From: Theropithecus gelada
Taxonomy: Eukaryota > Chordata > Mammalia > Primates > Cercopithecidae
Reading direction: 5' to 3'
DNA length: 64,000 nt
Assembly (NCBI RefSeq): GCF_003255815.1
Contig: NC_037673.1
Span: forward strand, 87,940,480 to 88,004,479
Position 1 is the first letter of the stretch, and each line of letters opens with the position of its first letter. The notes under the pieces were generated by a model. The model saw nothing but the letters and a program-made list of their open reading frames with translations, did no database searches and was not told the DNA's origin. The position numbers and the translations under genes are program-made. Below are positions 12,324-23,544 of this stretch, piece after piece.

Positions 12324-12838
12324 GGAACACTGTTTAGCCTTTAAAAAAAGAAATTCTGTCACTTGTAACAATATGGCTGAACCTGGAAGACATTATGCTA
12401 AGTGAAATAAGTTAGGTTCAGAAAGACAAATACTGTCTGATCTCATTTATATGTGGAATCTTAAATAGTAAAACTCATAGAAATAGAGTAGAAGATTGGT
12501 TACCAGAGACAGAGGAGTTGGGGGAATGAAGACATGTTAGTCAAGAGATACCAGCTTTTAGTTATTAAATGACTAAGTTCCAGAGATCTAACATACAGCA
12601 TGGTAACTACAGTTAATAATAATGTACAATATACTTTAAATTTGTTAAGAAATACATCGAAGTAGATCTTAAGTATTTACATCATACCAAAAACGTAACT
12701 ATGTGAGGTGATAAATGTGTTAATTAGCTTGGTTGTATTTATCATTTCACAGTGTATACATGTATCAAAATATCACATTGTATTCCTCGAATATGTACAA
12801 TTTTTGTCAATTATACTTTCATAAACCTGAAAAAAAAA

Positions 12839-13795
12839 GATAACAGCCTTCTTTGCAGAAATAGAAAATCCTATCCTCAAATTTATATAAAGTATCAAGG
12901 TACACCAAATAGACAAAAGAGTGTTATCAAAGAACAAAGCTGAGGGACTTGTACTTCCCAGTTTCAAAATTTACTATAAAACAACAGAAATCAAAATGTC
13001 GAGGCACTGGCATAAGGAAAAACATGTAAACCAAGGGGCTAGAATTGAGAGTTCATAAATAAACCATTATCTACAGCCAATTTATTTTTGACAAATGTAC
13101 TAAGCCTATTCAATAAGTAAAGAATAGTCTCTGACAGTTGGTGAAAGCACAACTGGATTTCCACAAGCAAAAGAAAAAAGCTGGACTCCTACCTCATAGT
13201 ATATACATAACTAACTCAATATGGATCAGTTACCTAAACATAAGAGCTGAAAAACATAAAGCTGTTAGAGAAAATCACATAGGCAAATGTTCATGATCCT
13301 GGATTTGGCAACAAATTCTTAGGTACGACACCAAAAGGATGAGCAACAAAGAGGCATGAGCAAAAGCATGAGCAACAAAGAAATGTGACAATTACACACA
13401 GTGGAAGTATTATTTAGCCATAAAAAATGAAGTTCTTAATGCATGCTGCAATATAGATGAACACTGAAAACATTATGCTAAATGAAATAAACCAGAAACA
13501 AAAAGATAATTATAATATGATTCTTATATAAATTATATAAAATAGGCAAATTCATAGACACACAGAAAGTAGATGAGAAGTTAGCATGGGTTGGGAGTAG
13601 AGAAGAAAGAGAAAGTGTTGGGTGATGGGTACTGAGTTTCTGTTTGGGTGATGAAAGGTTTGGAAACAGACAGTGGTAATAGTTGCACAAGTTGAATCAA
13701 TTTAGTGTCACTGAATTACATACTTAATATAATTAAAATACAAATTTTTGTTGTATATATTTTACCACAATGAAATGTGTAAAGTAATATCATTT
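12839..13795 (+). mobile_element. second L1 3' end (L1M-type)
   Basis: After the poly-A of the first L1, ORF2 C-terminal and 3' UTR sequence starts again: 'GACTTGTACTTCCCAGTTTC', 'GTATTATTTAGCCATAAAAA', 'ACATTATGCTAAATGAAATA'. It ends 'TATATTTTACCACAATGAAA'. Both L1 pieces are in the same orientation and end to end, so this is a separate insertion or an older host element. Confidence 0.87.
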
Positions 13796-14614
13796 AAAAT
13801 ATGCTTGTATATATATAAAACAAATCTTAATGACTAGAGAAGAAACTTCTAGGCCGTGAGCCAGAGGTAATTAGGGTGTCAAGTGGATGTATGTTTTTGT
13901 TTTATGATTTTTTAACTATTTGAATGTTTACAAAGAAAATGTTACAATTTGTAATTTAAGAACAAACTAGACTATTTCATAATTTTGTGAATCATGACAT
14001 GGATTATTTAATGGTCTCATACCATAAATTTAATGATAAAAATATGGAGTTAAAAGTATAAATACAATTTGTAAACATTGATTACAGCTTAACTTGACAT
14101 TTTTGTGATGATCTCATAGATAATGGGTGTCCTCTATTTTCTACAAAAGTATATTTCCTTGTTTTATTGTACTTTTCTATTTATGAATATATGTTCTTTA
14201 TTGTATTCAGCATGTATTCATTCATCTCATGCTTATTGAGTACTAACTTAAGGCCATCCTCTGCACTGGCAACTTTCTCATCTGGTCACTCATTAAGTAG
14301 AAAGAGTTGGATATATACCTAAAACTAGATTTTTTACCCAACATCAGTAGACTCTTCCATTCCTTTGTCATTTATTGGCTATATTTTTATTTTGACTCAG
14401 TCTCTTACTAAGGTAGACAGATTCAAATGCTACTAATTTTACTGAAGTATTAGAATTGAACCACTTGGTCAGAAACATTCACTATGAATGTTAGATAAAA
14501 CTTACATCTTCAAAATTATATTTGGAATGACATGAGAACTTGATATTAACTTGAGATGACTTGCAACATTCTCTATGAAACTCAAGGCATATTGTTCAGG
14601 AGATAGTAAATCTC
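13796..14614. other. single-copy DNA
   Basis: I see no gene. A weak L2-like antisense phrase ('ATTCATTCATCTCATGCTTA', 'TTGAGTACTAACTTAAGGCC') lies at about 14213-14260 but is too short to call. Confidence 0.5.
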
Positions 14615-14967
14615 TCTTAGTCCATTTTCTGCTGCTGTAACAAATACCACAGGGTTGATAATTTATAAAGAAAAGAGATTTATTTGGCTTACATCTCTGG
14701 AGGCTGGGAAGTTCAAGAGAATGAATCCAGCATCTGTCAAGGGCCTCACCCCATGATGGAAGGGCAAGCCAGCACATGAGACAGAGAGAGAAATGGGGTC
14801 AAATATATCCTTTTATCAAGAGCCCACTCTGGTGATAATAGCGTTCATTCATTCATGAAGGTTGAGCTCTCATGAACTAATCACCACTTAAGACCTCACT
14901 CCCAATACTGGTAAAATGGCAATTCAATCTCAATGTAAGTTTTGGTGGGAATATTCAAACTATAGCA
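14615..14967 (-). mobile_element. MST/MaLR LTR, antisense
   Basis: The reverse complement of a MaLR LTR: 'CTTAGTCCATTTTCTGCTGC', 'GATAATTTATAAAGAAAAGA', 'TTATTTGGCTTACATCTCTG', 'CATGATGGAAGGGCAAGCC', 'CTCATGAACTAATCACCAC'. It ends near 'TATTCAAACTATAGCA'. It is a solo LTR with no internal sequence beside it. The 91-codon minus-strand frame at 14502-14777 lies largely inside it and is not a gene. Confidence 0.9.
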
Positions 14968-17900
14968 CTGCCCTTTAAAGTAGGTCTTGTAGTGGTTTTT
15001 AATACAGAGATAAAGTAAGTCATCATCAATACTTACACATACAGACTGGAGTTTGGGGAAAAATGATTTCTACTTTCATTTTCCATTCACAGAATAAACT
15101 CTACCACTAGAGTTAGGATGCTTTTAAAATTAAAAAATGGAATACTAATTCTAGAAAGAACACTACAAAGAATGTTTTTTCAAATGAAGAAGCAAAAACT
15201 TCAAGAGGGCAAGGACTGGCTCCCTGCGGTGGGACTTGAACAACTGTCTCCTGAAGGCTAAATTAAGACTCTAAGACTCAATGTAGGAATGTAGGAACCA
15301 CACTAATATTCCAGCCTTTGCTTATTTTTATTCCATCCCTGTAAACATGTTGCCCACAAAGTAGGAAAGACACAGCAAAGCTGAGGCAGATATATCACAA
15401 AAGAAACCTACAATTTGGTATTTTTTTTGCAGGGCAAAATCTTCATGCACAGATCTCTTCTGAACCGTGGAATGTGTATTCAAAGGAACACTAATATTTT
15501 TTACCTTTTAGACCATCTTTCCATACCAGGCTATGTAATTTCTAACAAAGGCCATGTTTGCGCCAAGTATCTCCTCTGTTTTCTTATGGGCGACTTGATT
15601 ACTGGATTCAGGTTGCTCTAGTTTTCCTTATTATTAAGGACAAAATTACATTTAATGTGCAAGAGAAGACTTATTAGAATGTTAATATAAGTAATTTTAA
15701 TTCAAACAATGCTAAGTTATTTCTTTAGCTCTTTTTCAAATAGTTACAGAAAAGACCAGAGAACTAGGTCTTGACACATTGCGCTGACTTCACACAATCA
15801 CACAGCATGCATCTAGGCACTGGTTTTAAAATGAAGAGCCTCCTTGTGACAGCTAAATGCCAACGTTGTGGTTTTGAAAATATAAAACCATTATTATTTT
15901 ATTCTTTATCCCCTTCCATACCATTATATCTTCTGCTTCTCCTGCCCGATTTACAAGAATCTAGACTTCGAAAGACAGTACAACAACAACAATGGCCTTA
16001 ACTAGCATCCATTTACATTATTTATATTTTATAAGGCAAAAATTAACTGGCATGGTAGTCAAGATTATTGTGTAGTTAATATAAAAATTGAATAAACTGA
16101 CACAACCCGATTTTTAAAAATCTGTGGCTATTTCTAATAATATTCTGCGTAGGATTTTTTTTTTTTTTTTCTTTAGGTGAAGACTAAAGCACCAACTGAG
16201 GAGAAAAGATTTTCAGTGTCAGTGAAGTTAAAACATGTCAGCAGCAGTTGCTTCTGTGAATATTGTCTCACATGAAAGGAAGGATGGATTGAATACATAT
16301 CTGAAACAAGACAAGATTTTCCATCTGACCTCATTATGTGTTTCTCTGGAGTGCATCCCTGGGTTTCTGCCTGAACTGAAATGTGTTGTGGGGAAACCAA
16401 ATATAAAACAGCTCGGTACTGCCATAACTGACGTATCTTAATAAGATGGGGTATTTACTGTTTTGCCACAGTCCTCTCTTAACTCTAAAAGTCATTATGA
16501 TGTGCTAGATCCTTTTGTTAAAGCAATCGCCTTAAGTGAAGGCATGTACTAATGAAAAGGTTTACGCTACACGGCTGGAAACAAGGATGAAGTAGCATTA
16601 CTGTATATAACAGAGATTTATATTGAGAAATATTTATGGAAAGATTTTGAGAAACTTGACTGCTGTATTTTTATAAATAATTAAACATACAAATTATCAT
16701 TGTTACAATACAGCCAGTTTCCTTTTCTGTGAGCATTGGTGATGGATTCAAAAATATATTGATTCAAAGAATTTTATAGCATTTTTCATTGTTCTTAGTA
16801 AGACTAGAAAATTTTTCACAGGTCAGAATAGAAAACTTTCCCCTAGATTAACTTTGTGTCACACAGACAGATTTTCTTTATTCTAATGTATCATAAAGAA
16901 AGGCATAATGTCTTTCAGTTTTATTTGTACAATGGTTTACATGTATATATGAGTATATATATTTACATCTATCATACTAATGGCTAAAGAAATATGTCTT
17001 TATATTACTATATGTGTATAAACATGTTTTTATACATATATATACGCACACTATGATTCCACTTTTCAAAATATAGTGAATGTAAGGAAAATATTAGTTA
17101 CAACTCCAACACCTACCACCACTAAAATATGTTTTAATAACCTTAGAGTTATTCTGTAAATTAAATTACCATTATATCTAAGAGTGAATCAAAGACAATA
17201 TACTATTCAAAAAGTTAATTGCATAGATCTCCCTATATATAGATGTAAATTTATATATAATGTAGATATAGTGAGATGCATTATTTTGGGAAATAAATAT
17301 CATTCCTCTGTGTTTATTTATACTAAATAATTTGACAAACATTTTAGATTTTTAGTTGCTATAGCAACACACCATTAGATCAATTTTCCAATGTTGTTTA
17401 TTTTATAAAACAGCAAGTACAAAACTATAGATATGATAAATAAGCTAACTTAGACAAGTTTTCAGGATTCAATAGAATCATTTGGTCAATATGTTCAGCA
17501 TGGACTCTAAACATTTCTGGCACACAAGGAACCTTTTAAATTTGCCACCTGAGGAGAACTATTCTTTTGGAAATTGAAATGCTGTGTAATCTGTGACACT
17601 TTTACTTTATTAAAAAAAAACTTTTTTTTATTCAAACATCAAAGAATTATGAAATACGTACTGCATTCTTAACATTTTGCTTAAAGCTGTGGATGCAGAG
17701 ATTAAGGGGAGGTCCCTACATTCAAGAGGCCACCTGTCAACTACAGAGCTCACTTCCTAGTATTAAACTGTTGTGAGCAACCAAATTAAAAACTTACATG
17801 CATGATAGTTCACCTTCTAAGAAGTAGAGCTTAATGTTACCTCCTTTGAGGTACGAGTAATTCCCAAATAATAGAGTAGGGAAAGGAGTTTTTTATTAGT

Positions 17901-18089
17901 GGGGAAACCTGATAAACCTGCCTTTACCAAGTGATGAAGGTTAATCTTATCAGTCCTATTGATGTAGCTATCATGTTCCCCTGCTATAATGTGATGAGAA
18001 GAAATTTTCACCTCTCTGGTATTCTTTCCAAAAAGTTATATCCTGACTAATCTGAGAAAAAAAAATTAGACCAACCTAGATTGGGTGAT
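14968..18089. other. 3.1 kb single-copy DNA, no gene seen
   Basis: No repeat family is recognised over 3 kb. Several short frames exist (15415-15621, 15771-16001, 16235-16441), none with a known domain. A 16-nt T run ending in 'TCTTTAG' (16156-16177) looks like a splice acceptor and precedes the 68-codon frame at 16235, but there is no matching donor or homology. The part 16930-17050 and 17230-17270 is AT-rich with TATA runs. Confidence 0.5.
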
Positions 18090-18310
18090 GGTTCAACAGG
18101 ATACCTAGCCAGTAACCCTCAAGACTGTCAAGGTTATGAAAAAACAAAGAAAGCCTAAGAATATTTCACAGGCCATTGGAGCTTGGGGAGCCAAGATAAC
18201 CCAATGCAAGGTGGTACTCCAAATTAGACCTGGAACATAAAGAGGACATTAAGGACTAACTGGTGAAATGTAAATAAAGTCTGGAGTTCTGTTGAAAAAT
18301 GAAACAATTT
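18090..18310 (+). mobile_element. probable L1M 3' UTR fragment
   Basis: 'CTCAAGACTGTCAAGGTTAT', 'TAGACCTGGAACATAAAGAG', 'ACTAACTGGTGAAATGTAAA' and 'TAAAGTCTGGAGTTCTG' follow the order of an old L1 3' UTR. The same family occurs at 52225-52650. It is strongly diverged and no poly-A is visible. Confidence 0.52.
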
Positions 18311-18422
18311 ATATATAACTTTAAAGTCTAACAATTAAGTCTGTTACAGTAGAAAAGATAAACTGTAATTTTATCAACGGCAGATCAAGTAAAAACTATC
18401 CAGTTTTCAGGAATGAGGGAAA

Positions 18423-18725
18423 CTTTTTTTTTTTTTTTTTTTTGAGACGGAGTCTCGCTGTGCTCCCAGGCTGGAGTGCAGTGGCGTGATCTCGGCTCAC
18501 TGCAAGCTCCGCCTCCCGGGTTCACGCCATTCTCCCGCCTCAGCCTCCCAAGTAGCTGAGACTACAGGCGCCCGCCACCACGCCCGGCTAGTTTTTTTTT
18601 TTTGTATTTTTAGTAGAGACGGGGTTTCACCATGTTAGCCAGGATAGTCTCCATCTCCTGACCTCGTGATCCACCCGCCTCAGCCTCCCAAAGGGCTGGG
18701 ATTACAGGCTTGAGCCACCCGCTCC
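18423..18725 (-). mobile_element. AluY-type SINE, antisense
   Basis: A full-length dimeric Alu in reverse orientation. It begins with a T19-20 tail, then 'GAGACGGAGTCTCGCTG', 'CTCACTGCAAGCTCCGCC' and 'GGTTTCACCATGTTAGCCAG', and ends near 'GGCTTGAGCCACC'. The 'CTTGAGCCACC' head is a base variant I associate with Old World monkey AluY. The last bases ('CGCTCCAATAG') do not match the usual Alu start, so the 5' end is altered. I see no clear target duplication. Confidence 0.96.
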
Positions 18726-19014
18726 AATAGCCAGACTAATGTCACACAAGTATTGTGTCACAGATTGCAACATGTGAATCTACAATTAAGGATCTTGAAA
18801 CATCTTTGGCCATTGTTTTGCCAACTCTTTTTTGTAGAACACTAGGAGCTTCTCAGACAGCAGTATGGATGAGTGAGAAGACATGGCATTAGCCATGCAC
18901 CTATCCCCAATTTAGCATAATATTTTATTTCACAAGAAGAATCCATGGCTTAGAAAAAATGCAAGAAAATCAGGATGAAAAAATCAGTAACCTAGAGAGG
19001 TGCTTATTAAATGT

Positions 19015-19145
19015 CAATGGGTATACACATCACAGGACATCTTTAAAGGCCAATATTGATTCAGTGGTTCTGGGGGGGAGCCTGAAATTCTGCTTTTATG
19101 ATGAGTAATGCCTATCCTAGGAGATGAAGATGTTGCTTGTCAGAG
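19015..19145. mobile_element. MER5-like hAT-Charlie fragment
   Basis: 'TTGATTCAGTGGTTCTGGGG', 'GAGCCTGAAATTCTGC' and 'GAGATGAAGATGTTGCTTGT' match the order of MER5A/B-type elements ('actgattcagtaggtctggggtggggcctgagattctgc...'). The terminal repeats are degraded. The orientation is not assigned because the family is nearly symmetrical. Confidence 0.55.
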
Positions 19146-19689
19146 AAAAACACTGAAAGCAGGAGGGATCTAGCTCAAATGTTAAACTGTTCTCATGTCA
19201 GTACGTTTCATAGAGGAAAGCTTGCTGTTCTTTTTAATGGGTTTTATTACTTCGATAGCAACAGTCAAAATCCTTCACAGTTGGTGAGTTGGAAAAAATT
19301 GTGAAAACTGAGTTTTTTAAACTACAGTTCTCTCCATACCTCATCCTTCAGTCCCCTTAATCTAACTCATATATATTTTAACAACCTCCAGAACCACACC
19401 TTACTCAGCCAAGTCCTCTATCTAGACTATCCTCTCATCATGTCGCTCTATAACCTGCGATTTCAACAATGAATTTGGATCCAATTGAGATGTTCTTCTG
19501 CCAGTTGTACTTTATCATACTCCATGTCAACCCAAGCATTAGGTAGTATGCACTATCAATTACATCTTTCTAGAAAAAGGGCAGAAAATTGATGCTTTGG
19601 ATTTGTAAAAATCCATGCTTTTGTGTTATATCTAGGCTCTTACCTGTCCACTCACATTTTAAAAATGTACTTCATATTGACCCTTAATA

Positions 19690-20110
19690 CATTCTCCACA
19701 GGATTGTTCCAACCTTTCTTCTCTCTCAGAGGTCACATTTTATTCCAAAACATTGAGCACTTGATCTTATTTTCTGCTTCTCAAGACTGAGATTCTTGAA
19801 CTCAAAATATCTTTCCCCCATCCTGATATTCCCTCAAACTACTGTACATCGCATTTCCTTCAGAACTATGCACACGCTCACTAAATGCTGAGTGGTTATT
19901 ACTACCTACCTTTGACTAATACTGTTCTCCAGAAGGTGACCAATGATCAATTTCCAATTCTAATGGCATTTTCTCTGCTTTCTTAAGGATCTGACACAGT
20001 AAGATAGCTGCTTTTAGAAGTATTGGGGGGCTTTTTCAATTTCAGATTGTTCTAATAGGTTTTCTGAGCTTCTATCTTGTTCTTTATATCTCCCTTGCTG
20101 CCTTTAAAAA
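19690..20110 (+). mobile_element. possible L2 LINE coding-region fragment
   Basis: 'TTCTCCAGAAGGTGACCAAT' followed by 'GATC...CCAATTCTAATGGCA' resembles the L2 ORF2 stretch 'aaggtgaccaatgatct...aaatccaatggcc'. The surrounding pyrimidine-rich sequence also fits. It is highly diverged. Confidence 0.42.
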
Positions 20111-20119
20111 AAGTTACTG

Positions 20120-20460
20120 TAAAAGTAATTTGTAAACTTGTGTTTGAAATCAGAGGTCTAACTCTCTGGTTTTAAATCTCTCTGGTTTTAAATCACTGAC
20201 ATTACCAGAATCAGTTCCTCATTCTTTCAACAGAGTTTTGCTAACACTCACTCATAGACACACTACTATTTTCTAGCTTTCTGATTTTGAGCAAGTTTGC
20301 TTCACTTTATGAGCTCTAATATTTTTCTCTCAAAAATAATGATAATAATGACCATTACATCACATTTCTGCTTTATGAATTGAATGAGATAATATATGCA
20401 AAATAGCTAGACCTGTGTCTGAGAGTCAGTAATGCTGGATAAATTGTCAGTTATTAATAT
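20120..20460 (+). mobile_element. MIR SINE split by a foreign segment
   Basis: The left part 'GTCTAACTCTCTGGTTTTAA' and the right part ('TTTCTAGCTTTCTGATTTTG', 'GAGCAAGTTTGCTTCAC', 'TTGAATGAGATAATATATGC', 'GTTATTAATATTA') are one MIR in sense orientation. Between them are a perfect 16-bp tandem repeat (20162-20177 and 20178-20193) and a ~72-bp segment that is not MIR but a copy of sequence at 21029-21104. Confidence 0.78.
20193..20264 (+). repeat. inserted copy of the segment at 21029-21104
   Basis: 72 bp that match 21029-21104 with two A/G differences and one 4-bp gap. The match begins at 'TCACTGACATTACCAG' and ends at 'CATAGACACACT' in both copies. This copy interrupts the MIR, so it is the recipient site. 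The other copy fits an L2 in antisense and is the likely source. Confidence 0.9.
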
Positions 20461-20579
20461 TACATATCTGCAGTCGTTCTTTTGGATAGCTTGCCTGATC
20501 TCATTTTATCTTTATATAATCTTATATCTATATCTATTTCTAACCCAGTTTCTTGATATCAGTATTATCTCGCTATATA

Positions 20580-20785
20580 ACTCAGTTTCTAGATGACAAT
20601 TGGAACCGGATAATTCTTTGTTGTGGGGAGCTGTCCTGTGCACTGTGAAATGTTTGGCAATATTTCTAGCCTTTACCCACCAGATGCCAGTAGCAACTCC
20701 CAGTTGCAACAATGAAAACTGTCTCCAAATATCACCAAATGTCCTCTGGGGTCCAAAAGTGCACCTGGTTGAGAACCATTCTTCT
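20580..20785 (-). mobile_element. MER20 hAT-Charlie element, antisense
   Basis: Near full length. 'GGATAATTCTTTGTTGTGGG', 'AGCTGTCCTGTGCACTGTG', 'CCCACCAGATGCCAGTAGCA', 'AACTGTCTCCAAATATC', 'CAAATGTCCTCTGGGG' and the end 'GGTTGAGAACCATTCTTC' are the MER20 phrases read in reverse. MER20 copies are known, as a family, to act as gene-regulatory elements in placental mammals. Nothing here shows that this copy does. Confidence 0.87.
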
Positions 20786-20814
20786 AATCTTTTTTAAGGA
20801 TATGCTTATATGGA

Positions 20815-21010
20815 TGCCTCTCTGATGCCTCAACATATGGCCAAAGGTAAATGTATCATATTCTCAATAAACAAGTTTCGTATACTGTTTTATCTACTTT
20901 CCTAAGTAGCCATAATGGAAAACACATAGTAATCTTGACTTTCCTCCCCCTTGCTTTCTACAGTTAGTCTAGTAAATTGTGTTGAATATGCAATCCCAAT
21001 TTTCTCACCA
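20815..21010 (+). mobile_element. ancient interspersed repeat, family unresolved
   Basis: Phrases such as 'GGATGCCTCTCTGATGCCTC', 'TAATCTTGACTTTCCTCCC' and 'GTCTAGTAAATTGTGTTG' follow the same order as a stretch at 60720-61235. Both resemble a widespread old mammalian repeat whose name I cannot assign. Divergence is high. Confidence 0.4.
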
Positions 21011-21028
21011 TTTATCCGTTGTGCATTC

Positions 21029-21104
21029 TCACTGACATTACCAGAATCAGTTCCTCATTCTTTCAGCAGAGTTTTGCTGACACTCACTCAATCATAGACA
21101 CACT
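21029..21104 (+). repeat. source copy of the 72-76 bp duplicated segment
   Basis: 76 bp that recur at 20193-20264 (same orientation, about 836 bp apart). Here the right part ('CATTCTTTCAGCAG...CACTCACTCAATCATAG') reads smoothly into the antisense L2 that follows. That marks this locus as the original position. Confidence 0.88.
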
Positions 21105-21430
21105 CCAGTGACAATAAGACAGAGTCATCATGGGCCTTGTATTTTAGTGGGGTAAATAGGTAATCAACAAGTAAATAGATTAATAAATTGTATCCTTTTG
21201 AGTAATAATGTATGCATGAAGAAAATAAAGCAGAGTAAGGGGATAGAAGATGAATAAAAGATGGCATTTTAATTAGTGTATTGGTAAAGATGTTTTAGGG
21301 AAGGCAAAAATTTCGTCTCCCTTCTGTGAAGAACCTAACCATGCAAAGATCTGGGAATGGCAGGGGGCAGACATAACAGCTTTAAAGTGGTAATGGACTT
21401 AGCACTTATAAGAAAGAGCAGTGAGGTCAT
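21055..21430 (-). mobile_element. L2 LINE 3' region, antisense
   Basis: 'CCAGTGACAATAAGACAGAG', 'GGGCCTTGTATTTTAGTGGG', 'AATAAAGCAGAGTAAGGGGA' and 'CATGCAAAGATCTGGGAATG' follow the reverse complement of the L2 3' region ('cagtgaacaaaacagac', 'cttacattctagtggg', 'aataaagcagggaaggggat'). It is diverged but collinear for more than 300 bp. Confidence 0.7.
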
Positions 21431-22198
21431 AGTATTGAAGGTTACTCAATTATGTGGGTGTTTGTCTAGGTTAGATTTAAAGGGAAAGTGGAATCAGGTA
21501 TAGATGCACAAATGAAAATCCTAGATGTCACCAAAAATGTAATGAGCATGAGATGGATCTAAAGTGATAAAATTTTAGCAAGTCACTTGATTTCTCTGAT
21601 TTTCATATTTTTAATTACCTTGATTTTTAGCTGACTCTAAAACTTAATTATGCATTGTGTTGGGATTGTGTATAAAATATAAATTTTAACCAAATGTATT
21701 CATGTATTCTATAAAACTTCACCATTTATGAAAGTTATGTTCAAGTTCTAGATTCAAAGAAGCCAATGTTCATGTTAGCTTTATAAAACTGAGGAACATC
21801 TGTACATAAATATATATCTCGAGATATTTCAAAAGCATTTGAAAGACATATTTTCATATAATTATGACAGCATTAGAATTATCCATTAAAAATATGTGAA
21901 TTTTAGTCTAATGCTCTTAAAATTCACTTAAAAAATTCTAAGTATGAGGCCAGAAAAGTAATTTCAGCATAACAATTACACATGGCAGTTACGTTGTATA
22001 AGTCATTTAACATGTAACATACTTTTAAAAATTAACATAGTCCAAAAAATTAGCTCCAAATGTTAGCAATGCCCCAACAACAACTAAAATTAAGGGTGTG
22101 TCAATGCTTTGCCTTCAAATATTATTTTTTGCCCCCTCCAAACTCTCCTTGCTGCTACTTTAAGAGTTTATTACTCAAATGCCAAAACTGCTTATATT

Positions 22199-22216
22199 TG
22201 TTGTTGTTGTTGTTGT
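22199..22216. repeat. (TTG)n microsatellite
   Basis: Six TTG units followed by a T/G-rich stretch up to about 22300. Confidence 0.85.
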
Positions 22217-22863
22217 AGTTTTAAAGTTGTTTAGGATACATTTTGTTTAATCATTTTTGTTTGTGTGTCTGTTTGTTTTGTGGTGTTTGTTATGTTACCT
22301 TTGATTATTAGACTTGGAACATAATCTAGGAGTTATGTGTGCTCAATTTCTATAGATCCTGGAGTGAACTAAGGACAGAGTGGCAGACTTAATTTAGAAA
22401 TCTCCAATTTTTTTTATTCTTAAGTCAAATCCTTAGCTCTATTCTAACATAGACCTTTATATTTACAGATGCCCTTATTAACCCTTTTGCTGTGGAGACA
22501 GATACCTTCTGTTTCTATTAGTCCCCACCAGATTAAATTACATGCATCATGTCTCTATTACGCCTCCACTTGAGCTAGCGCTGTGTAGCAAAACAACACT
22601 GGTAGGGAGTGAATGGTTATCAAGAGAAAGTTTACTTTCAGTGTTAAGAATTAATTTAGCTGAATTGGTGCAGTGAAAGTGGTAAACACAATCCCCTCAC
22701 TGTTGTTTGTCAGGGTGTGTTATATCACCCTGGATTGCTATGTCAATAATCTGCCTGGCCTGCAAGCTAAAAATCTAAGATTGCTCGGATGACTGACAGG
22801 CTGGAGATAGCTGATAATTCTAAGGAATTGGAGGTGTAAAATCTTTAAGGACCACGTCTACAG

Positions 22864-22894
22864 TATAAATGCCAGGGTATCTCCACATCACTCT
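22864..22894 (+). promoter_or_regulatory. candidate TATA plus initiator pair
   Basis: 'TATAAAT' at 22864-22870 is followed 26 bp later by 'TCACTCT' at 22888-22894, which fits the initiator consensus with its A at 22890. The spacing is slightly short for a textbook core promoter. Downstream the first ATG is at 22922, and the frame (69 codons from this ATG) has a hydrophobic stretch (PLSLLIFLCCVYF) but no homology I know. The pair can arise by chance in AT-rich DNA. Confidence 0.22.
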
Positions 22895-23544
22895 GTACTT
22901 ACAAAGGCAACAGCATTGTTAATGGCAGCCTGTCTGTCCATCAAGTTTGCTACCGGCGGATTTATCCCTCTTTCACTCCTTATCTTTCTTTGCTGTGTTT
23001 ATTTCGAAACCAGCTGCAGAATAAATTGCCTCTTGTCTTCACCTCCTACACTGAGTACAATGATATGTTCTGTAAAGCTTAAAATCATGGTGTTTTTCAA
23101 GCACTCCTTTTTTCAGAACACTGACTTCTAATTTTGTTTGTTTATGAATATGTATTATTTATCTTGTGGGGGCTTTTAAAACACTAAAAATGACTCTTAT
23201 TTACTTGGTGAATGCTCAGGATCTAGATAAAGATATGTGTGTGGTATTTCACAGAGAAAAAATAGAATAATTAATATAATCATTTTGTTATTGTTTTGAA
23301 TAATTAATTAGATCTGATCTGTTTTCATCAAATAGTTAAAATTAAAAGGCAGCCAATTTCAGAGCAAATAACACATTTCTATTAATTGACTTCAGGAATT
23401 TAATAAAGTTTAAAGTTCCCCTCCTTTATGCACATCTGCCCAGCTGCACTTTTCTAATTTATGACCAGAGGAAAGAAGATAATTGTAGCTCGGCAGACTT
23501 AAGGATCAAGATTAGAGTTTACAAAAAATGTCCAAGTTCTGCAG

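Larger units (their letters stand above)
8358..12838 (+). mobile_element. old L1 (L1MA/L1M-type), interrupted
   Basis: The sequence runs from the ORF2 endonuclease region ('AAATGTACATGGATTAAACT') through the reverse-transcriptase region ('CAAGACAAGGATGCCTATTT') to an L1 3' UTR ending 'TCATAAACCTGAAAAAAAA' near 12838. Frames are broken throughout. Three blocks belong to this copy: 8358-8618, 9016-10858 and 11094-12838. They are separated by a Tigger2-type transposon and a THE1/MST LTR. The 3' tail ('GTGAGGTGATAAATGTGTTA', 'GTATACATGTATCAAAATAT') fits L1MA-like subfamilies. Confidence 0.92.
21431..23544. other. 2.1 kb unmasked DNA, candidate regulatory region
   Basis: I recognise no transposon except a short (TTG)n. 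Parts of 22560-23130 and 23270-23500 are less AT-biased and richer in factor-like motifs than the neighbours: 'CTGACAGG' (22794), 'AGATAGCTGATAAT' (22807), 'AATAATTAATTAGATC' (23299) and 'CAGCTGCA' (23441). Motif density alone proves nothing. It is simply the window's clearest candidate for a conserved non-coding element. Confidence 0.4.

Noticed and set aside
16156..16441. Splice acceptor followed by a 68-codon exon
   Set aside because: The T16 run plus TTTAG is acceptor-like, but no donor, homology or conserved frame supports an exon.
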